Assembly (NCBI GenBank): GCA_902796575.1
Contig: CADBPS010000073.1
Coordinates: 1 to 37,759, forward strand
Length of the DNA stretch: 37,759 nt
Reading direction: 5' to 3'
From: an uncultured Methanobrevibacter sp.
Lineage (GTDB): Archaea > Methanobacteriota > Methanobacteria > Methanobacteriales > Methanobacteriaceae
The first letter of the stretch is position 1. Each line of letters opens with the position of its first letter. Under the pieces are notes generated by a model. That model was not told where the DNA came from. It made no database searches and saw only the letters and a program-made list of their open reading frames with translations. Below are positions 7,817 to 16,814 of this stretch, piece after piece. The position numbers were made by a program, and so were the translations under genes.

Positions 7817-8605
7817 CTATTTATTGTTGTCCTGAATAATCTGTTTTAACTCTTTAATCTCATTTTTTAATTCATCAATCTTTTCTTCATTTTTCAATAA
7901 CTGATTATTAATATCATCGATTTTAACCTCATTGGCATCTATTTTATTGTTTAATTCTTTTATATGATATGTTCCTTCCTGCAGCAGATTATCAGTGAAA
8001 TATGTGGAAAAAGCACCTGTAATTGCACTGAACATGAAAACACCAATAACCAGTAAAATCAGACTGATCATCTTTCCATATAGGGTATTTGGAATCACAT
8101 CCCCATATCCTACTGTTGTTATACTAACAATAACAAACCACAAATCATTAAACAGATTATTCATGGTGGGATCAACTAAATAAAGACTTAAAGTAGATCC
8201 AATTACAACTATAATTAATATTGCAAGAATTTCATCAAGCCGAGTATTTTTTAAAAAATCTCCGATAATTTTGAAATATTCACCAATAAGTATGAGAATC
8301 CTCAAAAGCCTGACAATGTTCAGATATCTGAGAGGTAAAATCGGAGACAGTATGATATCAAATGGTATTGCTGCAAGCAATTCCAGCCAGTTTCTCTTGA
8401 AATATTCTTTCCTGTTATCTGATTTAAGAAGTCCTTTCAGGAAATCGAAAAGCAATATAATACATGTGAAAATATCAAAAATCATGATTTTTTGATATAA
8501 CCCATAAGGAACATTAGTAACGACTGCAGATGTAATTAACAGCGCATCAATTATGATTATAATAGATAAAATAACTTTATAGATATTTAAAATTTGTTTA
8601 TTCAA
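7817..8605 (-). CDS. Potassium channel of the voltage-gated-like (VIC) superfamily
   Basis: 262 aa. Hydrophobic segments S1-S4 fill residues 10-115. S4-like VRLLRILILIGEYFK (about 98-112) carries arginines at three-residue spacing. The pore helix and filter are SITTVGYGD at 161-169, the K+ selectivity signature, followed by S6 (about 176-200). The C-terminus (about 213-262) is a charged coiled coil, not a regulatory RCK domain. The protein should form a tetrameric K+ channel in the cytoplasmic membrane. The only standard start that keeps S1 intact is TTG at 8605, with GGGGT about nine bases upstream; ATG 8610 is out of frame. It ends 14 bases from the convergent zinc-ribbon gene. Confidence 0.88.
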   Translation of the reverse strand: MNKQILNIYKVILSIIIIIDALLITSAVVTNVPYGLYQKIMIFDIFTCIILLFDFLKGLLKSDNRKEYFKRNWLELLAAIPFDIILSPILPLRYLNIVRLLRILILIGEYFKIIGDFLKNTRLDEILAILIIVVIGSTLSLYLVDPTMNNLFNDLWFVIVSITTVGYGDVIPNTLYGKMISLILLVIGVFMFSAITGAFSTYFTDNLLQEGTYHIKELNNKIDANEVKIDDINNQLLKNEEKIDELKNEIKELKQIIQDNNK

Positions 8606-8664
8606 TTCATTAACCCCATTAATGTAAAACTACAACATACAATCTAAATAAACTTTTAAAACAG

Positions 8665-9696
8665 CTATTTAACTCCAATAATTCTATTGACATATGGAAT
8701 CTTATTGAAAATAAACAGCAGAATTATCGAACAGATTAAAGTTAAAACAAACAATGAAGGTGCCAGAATTTTAACGGGAGGATTGTAAGTTGCAAAAAAA
8801 TTCCTATATACTCTCAGTATTGGTGCATGAACCAGATAAATTCCATAACTATATTTAGCCAATCTGATTACAAAATTATGAATTAAATCATCATTATATT
8901 TCAAATTAAGATTTTTGAAAAGTAAAAATATTCCAATAACTTCAATAGCATTTGTAATTGAATACCTGTCAAAGCTGTAAAGTTCATCCGGAGTTGAAAG
9001 CATAACTGAAATCAAAATCATTATAATGGATGAAATTACTATCAAAAAAATGTCAAAGTAAATATTGTTCAAAAGTTTTCTTTCAGTATGCCTTAAATAA
9101 TATCCCAAAACAACAAGACCTATCGGACTTGTGAAATAAGATAATCTTATCGGAAATGAATGGTATAATGTGAAATCAAACAGACAGGTAATGAGCCATA
9201 AAACCAAAAAGTATTCAACCTCTTTTAAATCACAGTGACAAATCCATTTGTTGAAGATAGGCATGCTCAAATAAGTTCCAAGAATCATCCAAAAGAACCA
9301 GTTAGGATAAAAATACTCTTTACGACCCAAAAATGCATTTTTAAGAAATTCAACAGGATCAACTAAGTTCAGCGAGAAAATCGGAGAAACCAGAAGCAAC
9401 ACAATCGATATGAGTAATGTCCAAAATAAAAATGGAGCAACAATCCGTGGTATTCTCCTTGATAAAAAAGATTTAATTGTCCAATCTCTGCCTAACGACA
9501 GTGCACCTGACAACATTAAAAATAAATCAACACCTATCCTGAAACATACAGAATTAATATCACATATAAACCATGTAGGCGAATATAGTACAACAGAATC
9601 ATACTTAAAATTAAAAACATAGATAACCAGTACTGATACAATAGCCAGTGCCCTGAGGGCATCAAGATAATAAATGCGATTGGAACTGTAAGACAT
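8665..9696 (-). CDS. Acyltransferase-3 family membrane protein
   Basis: 343 aa with about ten membrane helices. It opens YYLDALRALAIVSVLVIYV (about residues 9-27), the LD-x-L-R-x-x-A motif of the acyltransferase-3 family (OatA, WecH relatives), and continues GVDLFLMLSGALSLGR and NWFFWMILGTYLSMPIFNKW. Family members transfer acetyl or other acyl groups to cell-surface sugars from the cytoplasmic side. The histidine that normally ends the first motif is tyrosine here (TAT for CAT), so activity is doubtful. The gene lies at the edge of the glycan region, consistent with glycan decoration. TATA-like AATTTATATG at 9734-9725 suggests a very short leader. Confidence 0.82.
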   Translation of the reverse strand: MSYSSNRIYYLDALRALAIVSVLVIYVFNFKYDSVVLYSPTWFICDINSVCFRIGVDLFLMLSGALSLGRDWTIKSFLSRRIPRIVAPFLFWTLLISIVLLLVSPIFSLNLVDPVEFLKNAFLGRKEYFYPNWFFWMILGTYLSMPIFNKWICHCDLKEVEYFLVLWLITCLFDFTLYHSFPIRLSYFTSPIGLVVLGYYLRHTERKLLNNIYFDIFLIVISSIIMILISVMLSTPDELYSFDRYSITNAIEVIGIFLLFKNLNLKYNDDLIHNFVIRLAKYSYGIYLVHAPILRVYRNFFATYNPPVKILAPSLFVLTLICSIILLFIFNKIPYVNRIIGVK

Positions 9697-9962
9697 CTAA
9701 TCATAATATTTAATTTAACATCATATAAATTTATCTTAGAGTCAAAGAATTTTAAAAAATATGCATTATATCATTTTTATTTTATAAATAATTATAAAAA
9801 ATTGGTATATATTTAAATAAATATTATTAAACAGTTTTTTTAAAATAAAGCCAAAATCCAATGATAATAAATAAAATAACCCTTTGTAGTCAAAAATGCA
9901 AATATTATAAAAGGCAACATTATAGAAATCAATAAATTACATGAGAATACTATATAATATCA
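9697..9962. other. Divergent promoter region
   Basis: Carries the leftward promoter of the acyltransferase (TATA-like 9725-9734) and a rightward TATA-like ATATTATAAAAGG near 9902-9914 for the GT-C gene. No gene seen. The right-hand gene has no clear ribosome site. Confidence 0.4.
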
Positions 9963-11429
9963 ATGAAAATTAACGAGATAAAACGGGAACACATCGGAAT
10001 TGCAATATTCTTATTTTCAATAGCTTTGTATATCATCACGATTACAAAGGTCAATTTAGGACTGAATGTTGACGAAGCATTTTCATTAATGATTACAAAC
10101 ACTAATTTCATGGATACTATCAGTCTGACTGCCAGTGATGTCCATCCGCCGTTATATTACCTGATTCTTAAAGTATTCATGAAAATCTTCGCTTTTGAAA
10201 ACATAGATAGAATTATAATAGCCAAGCTCTTTTCCATAATACCTACATTACTGCTGCTGATTGTCAGCTATACAAAAATTAGAAAAGAGTTCGGATGGCT
10301 GGTCTGCGGCATATTTGCCCTTTGTATTGCAAGCATGCCAAATTTCATGTATTATAATTTAACGATACGGATGTATCCTTTTGCAATGTTTTTTGTCACT
10401 ATGGTGTTTTTAATAGCTTATGACTTAACAGAAAGGAATGATTTAAAGAATTGGATTTTAATAACAATTTTTACCATTGCATCTTTTTACACTCATTATT
10501 ATGCAGTAATAGCATGTTCAATTATTTACGCTATACTATTAGTTTATTTCATACTTAATAACAGAAATCAAATAAAATATCTGATTGTTTCATTTGTTGC
10601 TTCAGTTTTAGCTTATATTCCATGGGTTTATGTTATTTTATCTCAAATCAACAAGTATCAGGGCGATTACTGGATTCAGCCACTGTATCTTCAGCAGTTA
10701 ATTGAAACTTACTGGTATGTTTTTTCTTCATACACCACATCTTCGGAAATTATTGGAGTTTTATTAACAATAGCTGTATTTATTTTAGTTTTATGTTATG
10801 TAAAAGATAAAAATAAAGAAAAAAAAGATCATTATGCAGTAATTGCATTGTCAATAATTATTTTAACAATAATATCCGGATTATTAGTGTCAGTTCTGGT
10901 TATGCCACTTTTTAATCAGCGCTATGTATTTCCGGTTTTAGGCATTTTTTGGTTGGGATTTTCTATTTTACTGGCTAAAAATTATGATAATAAAAAGATA
11001 TTTGCTTTGTGTTTAGTGATACTGTTATGTGCAAGCGGAATAAATACAATATATTTCATAAATTCCGAGGACATAGGCAGCAGGAACATGGCGGTTCTGG
11101 AGAATGTAACCTTTGAAGATGGTGATGTTATTATTCATGACAATCTGCACACACAGCTTACATATGAAAGATGGTACTATCCTCAGTGCGACAATTACAA
11201 TTATGATGATGGAAATACCGATTTTGTCAAGATTACAAATGATACTTTGGCAAATAATCATACGGTGTGGGTATTTTACAGGGATTCCGGTGATACGAGA
11301 CTTAGAGGTTCTGATGGAGCAATATTGAATGATTTTTCAAAATCCTATAATCTGGAACAGGTGGCTCAACTGGAAGCTGATCCGTTTAACAATCTCCCAA
11401 CTGGAATTTACAAAGTTAATACGCGTTAG
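9963..11429 (+). CDS. GT-C glycosyltransferase (family 39-like), polytopic
   Basis: 488 aa with about eleven membrane helices and a soluble C-terminal domain (about 365-488). The first extracytoplasmic loop has LNVDEAFSLM, whose Asp-Glu pair is the catalytic signature of GT-C enzymes, and then SDVHPPLYYLILKVFMK, a motif of the PMT/family-39 group. Such enzymes move a sugar from a polyprenyl-phosphate donor to a glycan or protein on the outer face of the membrane. Its 3' end overlaps the end of the convergent sugar-phosphate transferase gene by 14 bases. It is the only rightward gene in this end of the glycan cluster, so it is transcribed independently. Donor and acceptor unknown. Confidence 0.82.
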   Translation: MKINEIKREHIGIAIFLFSIALYIITITKVNLGLNVDEAFSLMITNTNFMDTISLTASDVHPPLYYLILKVFMKIFAFENIDRIIIAKLFSIIPTLLLLIVSYTKIRKEFGWLVCGIFALCIASMPNFMYYNLTIRMYPFAMFFVTMVFLIAYDLTERNDLKNWILITIFTIASFYTHYYAVIACSIIYAILLVYFILNNRNQIKYLIVSFVASVLAYIPWVYVILSQINKYQGDYWIQPLYLQQLIETYWYVFSSYTTSSEIIGVLLTIAVFILVLCYVKDKNKEKKDHYAVIALSIIILTIISGLLVSVLVMPLFNQRYVFPVLGIFWLGFSILLAKNYDNKKIFALCLVILLCASGINTIYFINSEDIGSRNMAVLENVTFEDGDVIIHDNLHTQLTYERWYYPQCDNYNYDDGNTDFVKITNDTLANNHTVWVFYRDSGDTRLRGSDGAILNDFSKSYNLEQVAQLEADPFNNLPTGIYKVNTR

Positions 11430-12819
11430 GATTCTTTTTAACAACAGTTTTTATCATTATTCCTAAATCCAATCCCAAGTGCCAGTTTTCTACATATTCA
11501 ATATCAAATTCTATTCTTTTTTTGATGGATGTATCTCCTCTGCAACCATGAATCTGAGCCCATCCCGTCAAACCCGGCTTGACCTGATGCTTAACCATGT
11601 ATTTTGGAATGTTCTTTCTGAATTCATCAACAAAAAATGGTCTTTCAGGTCTTGGACCAACAACGCTCATATCCCCTTTTAAAACATTGAAAAATTGAGG
11701 CAACTCATCTATGCTTGTTTTTCTAATCAAATCCCCCACTTTTGTTTTCCTTGGATCGTCTCTTGTTGTCCATCCAGACTTTTCTTCGCTGGGTTTCTGG
11801 ACTTTCATACTTCGAAATTTATACATTTCAAAAGGTTTTCCTTTAAAACCGATTCTTTCCTGCTTAAATATGATTGGTCCTGGAGATGTCAGCTTAATAG
11901 CAACAGCTGTAACCAGCATTACAGGAGATGTGATAATAATTGCAATAATCGCAATAACATAATCTGAAACAAATTTCAGCATTCTGTTAAAGGAATCATC
12001 TAGAGGAACATATCTGATGTTAATAATCGGCATGTCCTCAATCATATCAACAGATGGCTGGGCAGGGAAGTATCTTATATAGTCGGGAATGATTTCCGCC
12101 TTGATTCCAACCCGTTCACAGCTTTCCACAAGGCTGTTGATTTTGTAATAATATTTCAATGGTATTGCAAGCACAACACGATCATAGCTGTTTTTTTCTA
12201 AGATATCATCTAAATCATCGAAACTTCCTATTATTTTACTGCCTTCAATTTCAGCACCGACATGGTCACTTCTTCCTATAAATCCGCTGATATCAAAGCC
12301 CAAATATGGATTGTCATTGATTTTATGTGCAAATTCAAATGCCAAATCATTATCTCCAACAATAAGAATATGTTTCAGATTCCTGTTGTTTAAACGGATT
12401 TTTTTAAGAAAACTTCTTACAATAAATCGTTCAATTATACCAAAAATGGTTGCTATAACACTTAACAGGAAAAGCATTATTCTTGAAAAGTTAGGCTGGT
12501 TGAAGATAAATAAAACTGCGACCAAAATAACAAAAGCCAAAATATTAACCTTGATGATATTGGTAGCTTCTGAAAAAATGGATTTATATGTTCTGTGGGG
12601 CTTGTACAAACCGAAAGAAAAGTATAGAATCAGATATGTCGGGATAACAGCAAATGTCAAAAAGAAAAGATAACTGTCAACGCCTAAATGACCTCCAATC
12701 GGTCCGAACAATGTGGTTTTAAATCTTAACCACCACGAACTAATTAATGAAATCACGATGACAGCCACATCGAGTAAAACTAATAAAAAATTAAATGTTC
12801 TCTGATTTTCCTTTATCAT
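11416..12819 (-). CDS. Polyprenyl-phosphate sugar-1-phosphate transferase (WbaP-like)
   Basis: 467 aa. Four N-terminal helices are followed by a CoA-binding-like Rossmann region (about residues 125-245), one more membrane segment and the C-terminal bacterial sugar transferase domain. The latter shows KLTSPGPIIFKQERIG, DELPQFFNVLKGDMSVVGPRPER and KPGLTGWAQIHG, all diagnostic. The enzyme loads the first sugar phosphate onto a membrane lipid phosphate and so probably initiates the polysaccharide built by the neighbouring transferases. ATG at 12819 is chosen because GTGGT lies five to six bases before it; GTG at 12834 is possible. The gene stands alone behind its own promoter at the downstream end of the leftward cluster. 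Confidence 0.92.
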   Translation of the reverse strand: MIKENQRTFNFLLVLLDVAVIVISLISSWWLRFKTTLFGPIGGHLGVDSYLFFLTFAVIPTYLILYFSFGLYKPHRTYKSIFSEATNIIKVNILAFVILVAVLFIFNQPNFSRIMLFLLSVIATIFGIIERFIVRSFLKKIRLNNRNLKHILIVGDNDLAFEFAHKINDNPYLGFDISGFIGRSDHVGAEIEGSKIIGSFDDLDDILEKNSYDRVVLAIPLKYYYKINSLVESCERVGIKAEIIPDYIRYFPAQPSVDMIEDMPIINIRYVPLDDSFNRMLKFVSDYVIAIIAIIITSPVMLVTAVAIKLTSPGPIIFKQERIGFKGKPFEMYKFRSMKVQKPSEEKSGWTTRDDPRKTKVGDLIRKTSIDELPQFFNVLKGDMSVVGPRPERPFFVDEFRKNIPKYMVKHQVKPGLTGWAQIHGCRGDTSIKKRIEFDIEYVENWHLGLDLGIMIKTVVKKNPNAY

Positions 12820-12864
12820 TAAATACCACGACACTAATATGAGTGTAATTTATGTTTTTTATAT

Positions 12865-12897
12865 GATATTTAATTTTTCTTTTAGGAAAACTGAAAG
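12865..12897 (-). promoter_or_regulatory. Promoter of the sugar-1-phosphate transferase with shared motif
   Basis: The minus strand reads TTTCCTAAAAGAAAAATTAA followed by ATATCATATAAAAAAC, a TATA-rich region ahead of the start. The TTTCCTAAA-GAAAA element is nearly repeated upstream of the 731-aa membrane protein gene at 26531-26563. Confidence 0.45.
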
Positions 12898-12900
12898 AGT

Positions 12901-12933
12901 AAAAAAATCCGAATTTTTAAATTAATTGGATTT
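12901..12933 (-). terminator. Hairpin-T-tract terminator of the 12952-16814 operon
   Basis: On the minus strand AAATCC (12933-12928) pairs with GGATTT (12910-12905) and is followed directly by more T, giving a T7 run. It lies just after the stop of the GT2 gene ending at 12952. Confidence 0.5.
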
Positions 12934-12951
12934 GACCTGCATGAGTGATTA

Positions 12952-13809
12952 TTACTTGTTTTTCTTGAAAATGTTTAAAAAAAGCTTTAAAACAAATAAT
13001 AGAAAAATTCCAAGATATACAAATAAATTAACAAAAATACTGGATTGGGAAGCATGGTGCTTGTTGTAATAGATATACATTGCACGATAGAATTCATAAA
13101 TAAGCTTAGGTCTTTGTTTTTTACTGCTTGCACCTTTTAAGTGGGTTATTTTTGATTGACCATAATACATAATCTTATAACCGGCCTGTTTAATTCTAAA
13201 GCATAAGTCAATATCTTCACCGTACATAAAAAAAGTTTCATCCAAAAGACCAACATCATCCAGAACATTTCTGCGTATAAACATGAATGCTCCGGTTAAA
13301 CAGTCAATTTCATAAATGCCGTCATCATCTAAATCATCCAGATTATAATCATTATCCCTGCTATCTGTTGGAATATGGAACAGTCTGAAAAAGGAATTTT
13401 TAACATTGGGAAAACTCCTTTTACATGCCTTATCCAAGGTATTATCTTCTAAAAGTACCTGGCATCCGCATGCACCAACACTTTCATGAACTTCTATATA
13501 GCTGTAGATGTCAGATAGGGTATTATTCCAGACAATAGTATCTGAATTTAAAAGAAGAACATATTTTGATGAAATATTTTTCAATGCAATGTTATTTCCT
13601 GAAGCAAAACCCTTATTTTCATCTGATTTGATGAAAACAACCCTGTCTTTAAAATAATTCTCAAGTTTTAATAAACTGTCATCACTGGATGCATTATCCA
13701 CAACGATAATTTCAACATCAAATGGATATTGATACTTTAAAATTGAATCGACAGTATTTCTGGTTAATTCAAAAGTATTGTAATTGACAATAACAACAGA
13801 TAAATCCAC
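12952..13809 (-). CDS. Family-2 glycosyltransferase, rhamnosyltransferase-like
   Basis: 285 aa. GT-A fold with VVIVNYNTFELTRNTVDSIL at the N-terminus, VDNASSDDS, LLNSDT (the metal-site DxD position, about residue 90) and GAFMFIRRNVLDDVGLLDE followed by FMYGEDIDLCFRIKQAG. This pattern is shared by WbbL-type rhamnosyltransferases; with rfbB and rfbC in the same locus, dTDP-rhamnose or a related dTDP-sugar is a plausible donor. A hydrophobic C-terminus (about 258-280) tethers it to the membrane. The start is GTG, four bases after the preceding gene ends its start region, with GGTGAG just ahead. Last gene of a four-gene operon. Confidence 0.85.
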   Translation of the reverse strand: MDLSVVIVNYNTFELTRNTVDSILKYQYPFDVEIIVVDNASSDDSLLKLENYFKDRVVFIKSDENKGFASGNNIALKNISSKYVLLLNSDTIVWNNTLSDIYSYIEVHESVGACGCQVLLEDNTLDKACKRSFPNVKNSFFRLFHIPTDSRDNDYNLDDLDDDGIYEIDCLTGAFMFIRRNVLDDVGLLDETFFMYGEDIDLCFRIKQAGYKIMYYGQSKITHLKGASSKKQRPKLIYEFYRAMYIYYNKHHASQSSIFVNLFVYLGIFLLFVLKLFLNIFKKNK

Positions 13810-13813
13810 AAAC

Positions 13814-14770
13814 TCACCTTTTAAAAAATTTTAATGTATTTGCAATAAGTTTATACTCCAGTCTAAAGTAATTTCCAAGATTGGATTTTTTGAATTCAAC
13901 TTTTTTAACCCTGGACTTATTAAGCAATCCCTCCTTAAGCCCTGAGAGATAAACCGACCCGAAACCTTTTCTGGTAAAAAACAAATATTTGATTAAAAAT
14001 CCGAAAAACAGAAAAATAAAATTAATAATCTTTAGAGGAATTGGAATATTCTTATAAACTGTCCATACATTGTTTCTGGCAGCTATTTTAACTTTAAATT
14101 CGTTGTGTCTACTGCCCGTTGTTGCACTTCCGACATGATATACAACAGCATCAGGACAGCATAAATTCCTGTAACCGTTTATCTGACTTCTAACCGCCAG
14201 GTCTATATCTTCAACATAAGCAAAGTAATTCTCATCAAACAAGCCCAAATCAATTAAAATAGATTTTTTGTATAATGCAGCACCTGCACAACTGGAAAAT
14301 ATTTCAAAAACATGGTGATAATCATCGCTGCGCATATTTTCCCCAATCTTTTTACTCCATGCAAGCAGATTATATTCATCACCTGCATCATCTATCAAAT
14401 CTGGATTTCTGGCCTGAAGCATTTTTGCCTGAATGGAAAAGATATCGTCACCATCAATCAGATTAAGCATTGATTTGACACAATCCTTTTCAATAAATGC
14501 ATCATTATTCAAGGAAAAAATATAATCATATCTAGCTTTTAAAATACCCTGATTGACAGCTTTTGCAAAACCCAGATTCTGGTTATTTCTGATAACCACA
14601 ACAGGAAAATCAAATGAACTTTCTTCTATAAATTTCAAACTGTTATCCTCAGAGGCATTATCAACAATAATTACTTCACCAATATAATCTGCATCATAAC
14701 CAAGACAGTCAAAATATTTTTCTAGAAACTTTTCACCATTGTAATTTGGTGTTACAACACTAACCTTCAT
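13814..14770 (-). CDS. Family-2 glycosyltransferase
   Basis: 318 aa. Starts VSVVTPNYNGEKFLEKYFD and has VDNASEDNS, SLNNDAFIE (nucleotide/metal site), then GAALYKKSILIDLGLFDE and YFAYVEDIDLAVRSQINGY, the acceptor-side motif shared with rhamnosyltransferase-like enzymes. A hydrophobic stretch near 240-262 suggests membrane association. Third gene of the operon 16814 to 12952; six bases separate it from the stop of the preceding gene and four from the start of the next, so translation is likely coupled. Donor and acceptor cannot be read. Confidence 0.85.
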   Translation of the reverse strand: MKVSVVTPNYNGEKFLEKYFDCLGYDADYIGEVIIVDNASEDNSLKFIEESSFDFPVVVIRNNQNLGFAKAVNQGILKARYDYIFSLNNDAFIEKDCVKSMLNLIDGDDIFSIQAKMLQARNPDLIDDAGDEYNLLAWSKKIGENMRSDDYHHVFEIFSSCAGAALYKKSILIDLGLFDENYFAYVEDIDLAVRSQINGYRNLCCPDAVVYHVGSATTGSRHNEFKVKIAARNNVWTVYKNIPIPLKIINFIFLFFGFLIKYLFFTRKGFGSVYLSGLKEGLLNKSRVKKVEFKKSNLGNYFRLEYKLIANTLKFFKR

Positions 14771-14776
14771 AAGAAT

Positions 14777-15736
14777 CTATATTGAATTTTTAAATTTCCT
14801 CCACAGTTTATAATATAATTTTGGACTAAATAAAAATAATTTAATCTTGAGAGAAAATTTTAAATCTCCCCTGTAGTGTGATAATTTTTCAAACAATGAT
14901 AATTCTTCCATACGATTTATTACCTTGTCATAATCACATCCATTATAAAACAGATAATTCATATTGCCGAAAATTGCCTTTGGAATTCTGGATGTGTGAA
15001 TTAACCGGGACAATTCAGTATATCCCTGTTTTGTATAAAAATCAGCCAAATTATCCAATACGCAAATAAAATCAAATCTTTTTAACCTGGATGAAGACGA
15101 CAGAGATGATGGATGCTGAACATAAAAATAAGTTGTTTCATTTGAAATTTTAATATTTTCACCATAAATTAAAGCTTTAAGAGCAAATTCAGTGTCTTCA
15201 CCATAATTAACATCCAGATTAAACCTTAAATTGTTATTAACAATAATATCTCTTTTATAAGATAGCTGAACAAAATTAAAGGGAATTTTCATGTTAAGTT
15301 CCAGCCTAATGAATTCAGCTGTTGAGAGAACTTTTTCATCATAAAAATGGGGCTTTGAAATAATCTCTCCGTTGTAATTTTTAACTAGCTGTATGAGACT
15401 AAAGTCATATCCTGCATTATAGAGCAATGACAAATGATTGGGATGAATATAATCATCTCCATCGACGAAAACAATATACTCCCCATTTGATTCGTCAATA
15501 CCTAAATTTCTGGCAGAACCTACTCCATTGTTTGATTTTGAAATAATTTTATGAGGCAAATCGGATTTTGATAATTTTTCGTTAATGATTTCAAGACTGT
15601 TATCAGTTGACCCGTTGTTGATAACAATAATTTCATAGCTTTCAAAGTTCTGATGAATAATTGAATCAAGGGTTTCTCCAATATAATCAGCTTCGTTATA
15701 AACAGGTACAATAACACTCATTTTTAAATCAGTCAT
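14777..15736 (-). CDS. Family-2 glycosyltransferase
   Basis: 319 aa. The GT-A domain opens VIVPVYNEADYIGETLDSII (about residues 8-27) with INNGSTDNS, VFVDGDDYIHPNHL (DxD site) and EDTEFALKALIYG. The C-terminal 100 residues are helical and basic. The start at ATG 15736 is supported by GGGTGG five bases earlier; it overlaps the stop of the glycerophosphotransferase gene by eight bases. GTG 15745 and ATG 15721 are alternatives. Because it is coupled to a CDP-glycerol transferase homologue, it may act on the same acceptor chain (inference). Confidence 0.85.
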   Translation of the reverse strand: MTDLKMSVIVPVYNEADYIGETLDSIIHQNFESYEIIVINNGSTDNSLEIINEKLSKSDLPHKIISKSNNGVGSARNLGIDESNGEYIVFVDGDDYIHPNHLSLLYNAGYDFSLIQLVKNYNGEIISKPHFYDEKVLSTAEFIRLELNMKIPFNFVQLSYKRDIIVNNNLRFNLDVNYGEDTEFALKALIYGENIKISNETTYFYVQHPSSLSSSSRLKRFDFICVLDNLADFYTKQGYTELSRLIHTSRIPKAIFGNMNYLFYNGCDYDKVINRMEELSLFEKLSHYRGDLKFSLKIKLFLFSPKLYYKLWRKFKNSI

Positions 15737-16814
15737 TATTGCCACCCTTTTTTAAAGCAAAGTCAACGATTCTTCTAGATGATTCGCCGTCAATTTCACC
15801 GAACTGAAGCTGAACAAATGACTCTAATTTAGATTTATCAGCACCCTTACTGATGCAGTCGATTAACTGCCTGGAATTATAGACAACCGGTCCTGGCAGG
15901 TCATGTTTGTAATCAAGGTAAAACCCTCTTTCGTTATTCAGATAATTATCCAGATCATAAGCAAAAAATATAATTGGCCTGTTTAAAAGGGCAAATTCTA
16001 TCATAATTGATGAGTAGTCTGTAATTAGAATATCACTAATCAGTAAAAGTTCCTGTTCGTTTTCGTAACTGCTGCAGTCCACATAATACTCACCGCTTTG
16101 AATATCATTTTTATAAAACTTTTTAACTTTAGGATGGAGTCTTAAAAGCAGAACATATTCATCAGACAATTTGGTGTTGAATTCCTTTAAATCCAGATAA
16201 TTAAAAACATTATTATACTCCGTGTCCTGTCTGAATGTGGGAGCATAAAGAACTATTTTTTTATCACAGTCAATGTTAAATTTTTTACAGAACTTTTCCC
16301 TCAGGGAAGATAAATCATGATTTTTAAAATAATAATCCGAACGGGGAAGACCTAAAACCTTAATTTTTGACTCATCTATTTGAAAGGCCTCCCTATAAAA
16401 TTCCTTAACAAACTCTGAAGTTATAATAAGATAATCAGTATTCTCAGATATTTTTTTAAGCATTTCTGCATTTTCAACACTGGCTCCAAATTTCTTGAAA
16501 GCCCCCGGAGCATGCCATAACTGAATAACCAGGGAGTCATTTTTGAATTTCATGAAAGCCAGAGGAAAAAAATTGTCATTTAGAAAAATATATTTGGAAG
16601 TAGCTAACCTGGTAAAAGAATTAAAGGAAAATTTGTCTTTGTAAAAATAATTAAACTCAAAAGCATTTCTTTTCTCAAACTCCTCACGGACATAGTTTAA
16701 ATTGCTTGAAAAGGAATTATTGGAATCGACAATAAATGAAACCCTGTGATTATTAACCGGGAGTTTAGTTAAGATATTAAAAAATAATGAAAAGATTTTG
16801 TGTTTTAAAAACAT
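15729..16814 (-). CDS. CDP-glycerol glycerophosphotransferase family protein (TagB/TagF-like)
   Basis: 361 aa. VIQLWHAPGAFKKFG (about residues 95-109) is the W-H-[AG]-x-G motif of the family, and LITDYSSIMIEFALLNRPIIFF (about 260-281) is its nucleotide-binding D-Y-S-S motif. VLYAPTFRQ lies between them. Bacterial relatives add glycerol phosphate or ribitol phosphate to teichoic acids; other members handle similar polyol phosphates. A basic N-terminus would sit on the membrane. It is first in a four-gene operon with three family-2 glycosyltransferases. TATA-like CTATTTATAC at 16840-16831 and AGAGGT at 16826-16821 precede the start. Product chemistry in this archaeon is an inference. Confidence 0.88.
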   Translation of the reverse strand: MFLKHKIFSLFFNILTKLPVNNHRVSFIVDSNNSFSSNLNYVREEFEKRNAFEFNYFYKDKFSFNSFTRLATSKYIFLNDNFFPLAFMKFKNDSLVIQLWHAPGAFKKFGASVENAEMLKKISENTDYLIITSEFVKEFYREAFQIDESKIKVLGLPRSDYYFKNHDLSSLREKFCKKFNIDCDKKIVLYAPTFRQDTEYNNVFNYLDLKEFNTKLSDEYVLLLRLHPKVKKFYKNDIQSGEYYVDCSSYENEQELLLISDILITDYSSIMIEFALLNRPIIFFAYDLDNYLNNERGFYLDYKHDLPGPVVYNSRQLIDCISKGADKSKLESFVQLQFGEIDGESSRRIVDFALKKGGNND

